Assembly (NCBI GenBank): GCA_964384205.1
Contig: CAYLKS010000019.1
Coordinates: 1-21,831 of the forward strand
Direction of reading: 5' to 3'
DNA: 21,831 nt
DNA from: CAYLKS01 sp964384205 [NCBI: uncultured bacterium]
Lineage (GTDB): Bacteria; JAGOEH01
Under the pieces are notes generated by a model. That model made no database searches. It was given only the letters and a program-made list of their open reading frames with translations, and was not told the DNA's origin. Below, one piece after another: positions 8,169 to 14,987 of the stretch; within the stretch, counting starts at the first letter, position 1; every line of letters begins with the position of its first letter. The position numbers and the translations under genes are program-made.

Positions 8169-9401
8169 AATTTTTTTTATATAATTAGAAACATCTTCTG
8201 CTTCTAAAATGTCAAAGACCTCTATTTCCTCTTCAGTTTCTTTATATTGGTCTTTTATTATTAAAAACTCATCTAAATTTTCAAAAAGTATATCTACTAA
8301 TTCCGGATCAAAATGTTTTCCCCTACTTTCTTTAAATATATCTACAACTTTTTCAATAGGAAAAGCAGGTTTATAAACTCTTTTACTTGATAAAGCGTCA
8401 AATACATCAGCAACTGCTGCAATTCTACCTTCTATAGGAATATCTGACCCTTTAATGCCAAGAGGATATCCACTTCCATCCCATTTTTCATGATGATATA
8501 ACGCCACAACCTGTGAGAACTTCAAAAGTTCATCAGATGGATGCTGTAATATTGAAGCTCCTATTACTGTATGTTTTTCCATTTTTTTTCTTTCTTGTGG
8601 TGTAAGTGGCCCATTTTTCAATAAAATACTATCTGGAATTCCTACCTTCCCAATATCATGCATGGGAGAAGCATTTAACATCAATTCTATCCTATCTTTG
8701 CTCCAGCCTAATTTTTGAGCGATCAATTCACAATATTTTGCCATTCTTTTAATATGAGAAGATGTTTCTTTATCTTTAAATTCAGCTGTTATACCTAATC
8801 TAAAAATGGTATCAAGCCTCATCTCTTTTAATCTATTGGTCAATTTCGCATTCTCTATGGCAACTCCTGCTTGTGAAGCGAAAGCCTTTAAAATATCCTC
8901 ATATTCTTCTGAAAATGTTTGTATCACCCCATCTACAATAGGATTAATAAGTTGCAATACTCCTATTACCTCTTCTTTGGGATTATTTATAGGAATAGTT
9001 ATCATAGCCTGTGTTTTATAATTATTTTTTTTATCAAAAGAAAAATTATATTTAAATGGATATTTTTCATCAATTTTTGAGACATCTTTTATATTAACAA
9101 TTTGGTTTGTCAAGGCAACATATCCGGCGATACTATACATATTAATATCAAGTTCAAAAGTTTTAAAAAGTTTTTTTACTCTATCCTTGCCTAATCTTTT
9201 TTCCAATGTTTTATTACGACTAATTTTAAATTTCAATTTCCCATTTTCAACTAAATAAATGGTGCCACCATCAGAATTGGTAATTTGAATACTATAAAGT
9301 AAAATATTTTCTAACAATTCTTCTAAATTATACACACAGGATAATGCTATTCCTATCTGCACTAATTTCTCTAACAAACTGTCTTTATCTAATCTATTCA
9401 T
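8163..9401 (-). CDS. GAF / HD-GYP domain cyclic-di-GMP phosphodiesterase
   Basis: A 412-residue soluble protein: a GAF sensor domain at about 20-187 and an HD-GYP hydrolase at about 200-375. All expected metal ligands are visible: E212-xxx-H216, H248-D249, H277, H303-H304 and D332, with K252 after the HD pair and the GYP motif at G311-Y-P313. HD-GYP enzymes cleave c-di-GMP to pGpG or GMP (some cleave cGAMP). The E-xxx-H pair is that of the trinuclear-iron type that can go all the way to GMP. The protein lacks a receiver domain, so the GAF ligand would control it. No GGDEF cyclase lies in the window. It is the last gene of the nine-gene minus unit; its start overlaps the end of the preceding membrane protein by 8 bases. 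Confidence 0.93.
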   Translation of the reverse strand: MNRLDKDSLLEKLVQIGIALSCVYNLEELLENILLYSIQITNSDGGTIYLVENGKLKFKISRNKTLEKRLGKDRVKKLFKTFELDINMYSIAGYVALTNQIVNIKDVSKIDEKYPFKYNFSFDKKNNYKTQAMITIPINNPKEEVIGVLQLINPIVDGVIQTFSEEYEDILKAFASQAGVAIENAKLTNRLKEMRLDTIFRLGITAEFKDKETSSHIKRMAKYCELIAQKLGWSKDRIELMLNASPMHDIGKVGIPDSILLKNGPLTPQERKKMEKHTVIGASILQHPSDELLKFSQVVALYHHEKWDGSGYPLGIKGSDIPIEGRIAAVADVFDALSSKRVYKPAFPIEKVVDIFKESRGKHFDPELVDILFENLDEFLIIKDQYKETEEEIEVFDILEAEDVSNYIKKIL

Positions 9402-10434
9402 ATTTTAAGTCCTTTTTAGGAAAAATATAATATATAATATCTTTATAACTAATTACATATCCTCCTATTCCCACCATAAAAACAATAGATCTAATTAAAA
9501 AATTAATCCATAAAAAAAACTTACTTGGAATAAAATATTCAATCGGAGTTATAGAATATAAAAATAATGTTATTTCATTAAGAAAACTAAATCCTAAAAA
9601 CAATAAAACTAAAAAAATATAATTAGAAAGATTAATTTTAAAGATTGTTTTAAAAAAGTTAGAAAATAAACCCAACAAACTAATAAGTCCTATAATAGTA
9701 GCCCAGATATATAAAATAAACAAAAGAGGAATAAAAAAAATGCCAATAATACTGATGATCAATATAAAAACAAATGGCAAAAACATAATAACAAATAAAA
9801 ATCCAACACTAATACATTGGATATAATGATTAGTAATATTATCCATGACTATATTAATTCTTCTTGAATTAAATCTGTATACTAACAATATCAAAATAAT
9901 AAACACAATATTAATAAAGATTTTATTTAAATAATCTGTTTTGCCTGATTGCAATAAAGATAAACTAAAAGGATTAATAATAATTTTATTACCAATTATA
10001 GATTTATTCTTTCTTTTATCAATAATCTGCCCGAAAAAAACAACTACATCTCCATAAACTTCTGCTGTAGAGTCCAGTATAATATCATCTGCAAAATTTA
10101 TTAATAAACCATCAAATGTTCCTTTAATATTAATCTTGGTGAAAATACTAAAAATTCTCCCTATAAAAACAGAAGAAGAATCTAATGTAAAATCCTTTTC
10201 AAACAATAAATATCGTGGCACAAAATCTTTTTTCTGAGAGACTATATTTGTTTGTGATTTTAGATGTTTTAATGAATCAATATATGCAATGATAGCTTCA
10301 GGATTATCTAAATTTTTACGAATCTGATTTAAATAAAAATCAAATTTATTAGGATTACTTTTTTTTGACTTTTTGGCATATACAGAGATATTAAAAAAAA
10401 TTATAACTGCAAAGAAGATAAAAACCTTTTTCAT
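9394..10434 (-). CDS. Membrane protein with signal peptide and bactofilin-like segment, sigma partner position
   Basis: A 346-residue protein with an N-terminal signal peptide or anchor (1-20, ending VYA-KK). Residues 80-155 form short repeated beta strands with the flavour of bactofilin/polymer-forming domains (KINIKGTFDGL, IILDSTAEVYGDVVVFFGQI). About five membrane helices follow, near 171-187, 205-227, 230-255, 271-290 and 307-328. I do not recognise a named family with certainty; bactofilin-like exported membrane proteins next to ECF sigma factors are seen in several phyla. Its ATG overlaps the sigma factor stop as TAATG, so it is translated with it and stands where an anti-sigma factor usually is. 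However, its N-terminal part appears exported and no zinc anti-sigma motif (HxxxCxxC) is present. Confidence 0.6.
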   Translation of the reverse strand: MKKVFIFFAVIIFFNISVYAKKSKKSNPNKFDFYLNQIRKNLDNPEAIIAYIDSLKHLKSQTNIVSQKKDFVPRYLLFEKDFTLDSSSVFIGRIFSIFTKINIKGTFDGLLINFADDIILDSTAEVYGDVVVFFGQIIDKRKNKSIIGNKIIINPFSLSLLQSGKTDYLNKIFINIVFIILILLVYRFNSRRINIVMDNITNHYIQCISVGFLFVIMFLPFVFILIISIIGIFFIPLLFILYIWATIIGLISLLGLFSNFFKTIFKINLSNYIFLVLLFLGFSFLNEITLFLYSITPIEYFIPSKFFLWINFLIRSIVFMVGIGGYVISYKDIIYYIFPKKDLKYE

Positions 10435-11000
10435 TAAAACAATCCTGCGAATTTTTCTCTTAATATTTCTCGAGCTCTGAAAATTTTTGTTTTAACAGTT
10501 CCTATAGGAATATTAAGTTCCTGCGCTATCTCTTCATATGTCTTCTGATGCAAATATCTAAGTTCTACTATTAATTTATAACTTTCTGGTAATAAATCAA
10601 TTTCTTTTTTTATTTTTTTTCTAATAATTTTTTGTTTAAGAACTCTATCAGGAGAAGAAAAAGGATCTATTAATGGAATTTCAAAAATTTCCTCATTAGA
10701 ACTATTTTGCTGCTCAATAGAAATTGTAGATAGTCTTTTCTTTCTGATAAAATCTATACATGTATTATGAGCAATTCTAATAATCCACTTCTTAAAAGAA
10801 TATTCTACATTAAAACGCTCTATATTTTTAAAAGCCTTTAAAAAAGTCTCTAATAGTAAATCTTCACAGTCTTCTTTATTTTTTATAATACTTCTTATAT
10901 AAATAAATATATCATTTTTAAAACTATTAAACAAAAATCTAAATGCCTGCTCATCACCAGATTTAGCTTTAATTAATTTCTCTTTTAAATCAGGGTTCAT
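10434..11000 (-). CDS. ECF-type RNA polymerase sigma factor (first)
   Basis: A 188-residue sigma-70 family protein of the extracytoplasmic-function class, with only regions 2 and 4. Region 2 spans about 20-95: DLLLETFLKAFKNIERF is the polymerase-binding helix, and WIIRIAHNTCIDFIRKKR is the -10 recognition and melting part. Region 4 spans about 130-180, with the helix-turn-helix YEEIAQELNIPIGTVKTKIF recognising the -35 box. The linker of about 35 residues is a little long. It overlaps the GlmU-like gene (ATGA) upstream and the membrane protein gene (TAATG) downstream, so it has no promoter of its own that I can see. Because it sits inside an operon, any autoregulation would have to act from the distant purB promoter or from an undetected internal one. 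Confidence 0.93.
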   Translation of the reverse strand: MNPDLKEKLIKAKSGDEQAFRFLFNSFKNDIFIYIRSIIKNKEDCEDLLLETFLKAFKNIERFNVEYSFKKWIIRIAHNTCIDFIRKKRLSTISIEQQNSSNEEIFEIPLIDPFSSPDRVLKQKIIRKKIKKEIDLLPESYKLIVELRYLHQKTYEEIAQELNIPIGTVKTKIFRAREILREKFAGLF

Positions 11001-12469
11001 AAGTCTTGTAATGAATCCATACCTTCCGGTAATGGTAGAATATATCTAATAGCCTGTATCTGATTATTTTTTTTCTTTACAGCTTCTACATATTTCTGCT
11101 TAATAACAGAATGCTCAATCAAAATCTTATCCTCAATAACAGAACCAAAAATATACGTTATTCCTTTGATAGTAACATTCTTACCAATTTTCACAGGATA
11201 TTCAGTGCTTCCTGTAATTCTAACCCCAGATTCAATTCGACAATTTTCTCCTATCTCCACCTCTCCCTTAATTCTTGCATTACCCACAAAATGGCAATTA
11301 TCCGAAATTTTAATTGTTTGGCCTTCATAATTGCTAAAAAGGCTATTCTCACCTATATAAACATTTTCTCCCAAAATAATTTTTCCAGTTAGCATTACAT
11401 TATTGCCAATATAAGACTTTTTATTCAAAACAACATCTTTCCCTATATAAGCATTAATTCCAATAACTATATCTAATGGTCCTCTTTCTTTATCTAATTT
11501 TATAATCTGCTCAACAACTTCATCTGCAATATAAAAATGTTCACTATCTTCTATCAATATTATATCTTTCAGCATATCATAAACTTTCTCTCTATATAAA
11601 TGCTCCATATATTTCAAAACACTTTTAACATTAAATCCCAATACATCTGATTCATCATCAATAGAATAAGCGCCTACTTTCAACCCATTTCTATTATAAA
11701 TTTCTATCAAATCTGTGAGATAAATCTCTTTTTGGACATTGTTATCCTTAATCTCTTTAAGGTATTCAGGAAGATTTTGAGATTTAAATGCATAAATACC
11801 TGTATTGAACTCTGTTAAATTTAACAAATCTTCTCTTGAAAAAATAATTTTTCTCCCATGATACTCATACTCAAATAAAGCATCTTCAGGGGCTTTTATA
11901 ATATCTTTATATTCTTTAATTGCAATAACTTTATTATAAAAATCTTTATCACTTTTATCTTTATATCGCACAATTCTGCCATAATAATTATATAAAGGCT
12001 CCCCTTTATATTTAGCAGTAAGAACACACATATCATCATCTGATTTTTCAAAAAAATCAGAAAATTCTTTAACCGTGTTAGGAGTTAGAAGACCAATATC
12101 TCCAGGAAAAATATAAATATCTCCTTCAAAATTTTTAATTTCAGGATGTGTAAAAGCAACCTTTACAGCATGTCCAGTACCTAACTGCTCCTCTTGATAT
12201 ACAAAAATATAATTTTCTTTTTTATCAATAGCATTTAAAACTTCATCTGCCTTAATCCCCAAAACGAAAACTATATTATCTGTACCAAGTCCTTTGCTTA
12301 CAGCATCAGCAACACGTTTTATAGTAGATTTGCCCCAGATTTCATGAAGCATTTTAGATTTTTCTGATTTAATTCTTTTCCCATGACCAGCAGCTAAAAT
12401 AATAGCTAATTTTTTATGCTTTTTATTCAATTTCCCACTATACTTCTCTATTTTTTTCTTAATATTCAT
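10997..12469 (-). CDS. GlmU-like sugar-phosphate nucleotidyltransferase with hexapeptide repeats
   Basis: A 490-residue protein. The N-terminal nucleotidyltransferase domain (about 20-285) has the GlmU pyrophosphorylase motifs: L25-A-A-G-H-G-K-R32, K39, YQEEQLGTGHAV (Q92, G97-T98), D124, YYGRIVR, E186, F221-N222-T-G224, YLTD (D253) and N280. It would join UTP and a hexosamine-1-phosphate to give a UDP-sugar, most likely UDP-GlcNAc. The C-terminal part (about 335-460) is a left-handed beta helix. It keeps an N380-Y-E-G motif like the GlmU acetyl-CoA loop, but I cannot find the usual GHLxYLGD stretch carrying the acetyltransferase base. There is an insertion of about 21 residues before FNTG and an N-terminal extension of about 20. 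It may be monofunctional. ATGA overlaps join it to the genes on both sides. Confidence 0.82.
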   Translation of the reverse strand: MNIKKKIEKYSGKLNKKHKKLAIILAAGHGKRIKSEKSKMLHEIWGKSTIKRVADAVSKGLGTDNIVFVLGIKADEVLNAIDKKENYIFVYQEEQLGTGHAVKVAFTHPEIKNFEGDIYIFPGDIGLLTPNTVKEFSDFFEKSDDDMCVLTAKYKGEPLYNYYGRIVRYKDKSDKDFYNKVIAIKEYKDIIKAPEDALFEYEYHGRKIIFSREDLLNLTEFNTGIYAFKSQNLPEYLKEIKDNNVQKEIYLTDLIEIYNRNGLKVGAYSIDDESDVLGFNVKSVLKYMEHLYREKVYDMLKDIILIEDSEHFYIADEVVEQIIKLDKERGPLDIVIGINAYIGKDVVLNKKSYIGNNVMLTGKIILGENVYIGENSLFSNYEGQTIKISDNCHFVGNARIKGEVEIGENCRIESGVRITGSTEYPVKIGKNVTIKGITYIFGSVIEDKILIEHSVIKQKYVEAVKKKNNQIQAIRYILPLPEGMDSLQDL

Positions 12470-12915
12470 ATATCAAGCTCCTCAATTTTAAATTGTCCTT
12501 CGAAAAGAAGTTCATCATAATACTCTTGCACAATTTCATTAATTTCTTCGAAAGTATATATCTTGCCTTTACCATAGCCGGGACAATTTCTAACTAAATA
12601 TAAAAAATCTTTTTCACTCTGCATATATGGTGGCCAAAAAGGATATGTCCTACACTGCACAGGCCTAACAGGATAAATACTACATCCATCTTCATAAAAA
12701 ATACACCGTCCATCATCATATTCAATTAAAGAATATTCACTCCTCAAAGGGATGTCAACTTTTCTAGCATATTTTTCTAAAAAATCCTTAGGCTTCATTT
12801 TTAAAAAAGTAGAGATTCGTTTGATATCTCCTTTAGATAAAAAAACATATCCAGGTTCTCCCTGGCAACATCCCCCGCATCTTTGACATTCAAATCTAAT
12901 ACCTTTTTCCTGCAT
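12466..12915 (-). CDS. YkgJ-family cysteine-cluster protein
   Basis: A 149-residue protein with eight cysteines in the YkgJ/CxxCxxCC pattern: C10-xx-C13-xx-C16-C17 near the N-terminus, then C71, C78, C88 (in RPVQCRTYPFWP) and C111. The family (zinc- or iron-chelating, formerly UPF0153) is proposed to bind a metal cluster; function is unsettled. The fold is complete and the length normal. The start is supported by AGAGGA just upstream. It overlaps the small secreted protein gene by 20 bases and the GlmU-like gene by 4 (ATGA), so it is inside the operon. Confidence 0.9.
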   Translation of the reverse strand: MQEKGIRFECQRCGGCCQGEPGYVFLSKGDIKRISTFLKMKPKDFLEKYARKVDIPLRSEYSLIEYDDGRCIFYEDGCSIYPVRPVQCRTYPFWPPYMQSEKDFLYLVRNCPGYGKGKIYTFEEINEIVQEYYDELLFEGQFKIEELDI

Positions 12916-13261
12916 TTTTCCTCTTTGGTTTTATTATTAAATTAAATTTTATTGTTTCTTTTTTATTTATCTCAATAACTGGCTGAAAATTACCTACTTC
13001 ATAAGGTAAAGGATGCCATAAAAAAATCAATTTATAAAGCTTACTTCTACAGGATATACAATTTTTTACATCCAACAATATGGCATCAGAAGGAAAAGTT
13101 TTTTTTTCAATTTTTAAATCTTCATTAATAGAATCAAGCTTAATTTCAAAAACAATTTTTATATCACTATCACTAAAAAAAATATATTTTTTCGGATATG
13201 GTTTGACTACAAATGCAAAGGAATTACTTAACAAGAGCAATAATAATAAAATTTTTCGCAT
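12896..13261 (-). CDS. Small secreted protein with CxxC, unknown
   Basis: A 121-residue protein with a clear signal peptide (MRK followed by a run of leucines, end near SFA-FVV at 16). The rest is beta-rich, with alternating charged and hydrophobic residues resembling a single Ig-like periplasmic domain. It contains C68-xx-C71 (NCISCRSK), the only cysteines, which could form a disulfide or bind a metal. I do not recognise a family. It starts five bases after the purC stop and overlaps the YkgJ gene by 20 bases. The basic tail (KPKRKNAGKRY) is unusual for an exported protein. Confidence 0.65.
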   Translation of the reverse strand: MRKILLLLLLLSNSFAFVVKPYPKKYIFFSDSDIKIVFEIKLDSINEDLKIEKKTFPSDAILLDVKNCISCRSKLYKLIFLWHPLPYEVGNFQPVIEINKKETIKFNLIIKPKRKNAGKRY

Positions 13262-13266
13262 CGAAT

Positions 13267-14205
13267 CTATTTCAGTAATCCATAATTTTTCAATTTCTGT
13301 TCAATCCTTTCAATAACATTGCCAATATAAGGTATTGGCTCTTTCTTTAAAAATGTTCTATATATTTCTAAATATCTTTTTACTGCTTCAACAATAACAT
13401 CTTCTGGAAGCTCAGGAATAGGTCCATCTCCCATAAAATTATGTTCAATTAGCCACTGTCGAACATATTCTTTATCAAGTTGTTTAAATTCATTATTTAT
13501 TACAGATTCTTTATACCAGTACCGTGAAGAATCGGGAGTATGAATTTCATCAATAAGTACTATTTTATTATTATATATGCCAAATTCATATTTAGTATCC
13601 ACAAGAACCAGCCCTCTATCCTCTGCAATTTCTTCACCTCTTTTAAATAACTTAATAGAAATATCAACTAATTCTTCCCATACATTTTTATCAACCAAGT
13701 TTTTCTCAATAATCTCTGCAGGAGAAATAGGCATATCATGTTCGCCATGTTCTGCTTTAGTAGTAGGTGTAACTATAGGTTCTTCAAATTTATCATTTTT
13801 CTTTAAATTATCGGGAAATTGAATCCCATAAATATTTTTGTTACCTTTTTCATATTCTCTCCAGAGACTACCAGTAATATATCTTCTTACAATTAATTCC
13901 ACAGGTATAACTTCACAATTTTTCACAATAACAACATTCGGATCTGGTGTGTCTAAAATATGATTATCAATAATATCATCTGTCATACTAAACCAAAAAT
14001 TACTAATCGACTGAAGAATCTCGCCTTTAAATGGTAATGCCCCAATGATTCTATCAAATGCTGATATTCTATCTGTAGTAATTATTATCCGCTTATCATC
14101 AAGAATATAATTATCTCTAACTTTTCCATGATATACTGTTCCAATATTGAAATTTGTCTCTTTTAAACAATATGGGATTTGTCTTTTTATAACTTCGGGG
14201 TTCAT
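13267..14205 (-). CDS. purC: Phosphoribosylaminoimidazole-succinocarboxamide synthase (SAICAR synthase)
   Basis: A 312-residue enzyme that joins aspartate to CAIR using ATP, giving SAICAR in de novo purine synthesis. Motifs: the nucleotide-binding G27-K-V-R-D31, TTDRISAFD (43-51), LPFKGEIL, the PROSITE-like VELIVRRYITGS (102-113) and KAEHGEHD. It is the long form (about 290-320 residues) known from Bacteroidota and eukaryotes, not the E. coli form of about 237. I take the ATG at 14205, not the upstream ATG at 14226, because AAGGAG ends six bases before 14205 and this start gives an ATGA overlap with the upstream gene. Its product is the substrate of PurB, encoded two genes upstream in the same operon. 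Confidence 0.95.
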   Translation of the reverse strand: MNPEVIKRQIPYCLKETNFNIGTVYHGKVRDNYILDDKRIIITTDRISAFDRIIGALPFKGEILQSISNFWFSMTDDIIDNHILDTPDPNVVIVKNCEVIPVELIVRRYITGSLWREYEKGNKNIYGIQFPDNLKKNDKFEEPIVTPTTKAEHGEHDMPISPAEIIEKNLVDKNVWEELVDISIKLFKRGEEIAEDRGLVLVDTKYEFGIYNNKIVLIDEIHTPDSSRYWYKESVINNEFKQLDKEYVRQWLIEHNFMGDGPIPELPEDVIVEAVKRYLEIYRTFLKKEPIPYIGNVIERIEQKLKNYGLLK

Positions 14206-14987
14206 TTTATTCTCCTTTTTTGCCATTTAATATTTTTCGGTATTTTAAAAAAATTAGCTGGTATTTTACAATTAACTTTTATATCTGTAGCTTCAATTAC
14301 TTCAATATCTCCATTCTTCAAATATTCCTCTGTTTTCAAAACAATTTTCTTCCAATACCAGACTTTTTTATCAAGCTTGTCTATATACAGCTTAACGCAT
14401 AATTTCCCTGCAACTCTTCCAATGCCAGCAAATCTTATTCCCATTTGATTTGATAAAATGGAGCCTGCTAATTTCACTTTATTAAAAAAGCCTTCCTTTT
14501 TATCCTCTGTTAATTTATTTAAAGAATCCAAAAAAAACATAAGATGATTTGGTTCAACAAATCCTGTATCTTTATCATCTTTAAAAATAAAAATATATTT
14601 ATTTTTTATATCCACTATCTTTTTCCATTTATTTTTAATTATAACCTGCTTAAACCCCCAGCAGTCCGCATAAAAAAATAAAGAATCATAAATATTATTA
14701 TTCCTCTTGAAGATATACTTTATAAAAATACTTTTGAAACCATACAATTTTAATTTATCATCAATTTTACCTATAGAATCACAATCTGTAGTAAAAATGG
14801 AATCTATTTCAATAATTTTATAATTAGTATCTGATTTAATAGAAACAGTATCAAAAAAATTAATAATTCTATCAATCTCAAGGCTGTCTAAATCAGTCTT
14901 TTTTAAATTATTAATTTCCTGAGAAAATGCTTTAGAAAAATTAAAAATCAGGATTAAAAGAATCAATAAGTTCTTGTGCAATACCAC
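14202..14987 (-). CDS. Secreted protein of unknown function between purB and purC
   Basis: A 261-residue protein with a signal peptide (VLHKNLLILLILIFNFSKAFSQ, cut after about 20-22). The start codon is GTG at 14987 with GGAA seven bases upstream; TTG at 14981 is possible, and no ATG is available for this signal peptide. It overlaps the purB end by 47 bases. The mature part is mixed alpha/beta, rich in K, D and I, with several aromatic residues (SLFFYADCWGFKQVII, KKVWYWKKIVL). The C-terminal half (VAGKLCVKLYIDKLDKKVWY, then IEATDIKVNCKIPANF) may resemble the TonB-C-type fold found in exported proteins, but I cannot support a family. It is joined to purC by an ATGA overlap. Confidence 0.65.
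   Translation of the reverse strand: MVLHKNLLILLILIFNFSKAFSQEINNLKKTDLDSLEIDRIINFFDTVSIKSDTNYKIIEIDSIFTTDCDSIGKIDDKLKLYGFKSIFIKYIFKRNNNIYDSLFFYADCWGFKQVIIKNKWKKIVDIKNKYIFIFKDDKDTGFVEPNHLMFFLDSLNKLTEDKKEGFFNKVKLAGSILSNQMGIRFAGIGRVAGKLCVKLYIDKLDKKVWYWKKIVLKTEEYLKNGDIEVIEATDIKVNCKIPANFFKIPKNIKWQKRRIK

Noticed and set aside
8806-9021. Plus-strand 71-codon open frame opposite the HD-GYP gene
   Set aside because: It lies wholly inside a well-supported coding gene on the other strand and has no ribosome binding site; shadow ORF.
11111-11392. Plus-strand 93-codon open frame opposite the GlmU-like gene
   Set aside because: Shadow of the hexapeptide-repeat region on the minus strand; no start signals and no recognisable protein.
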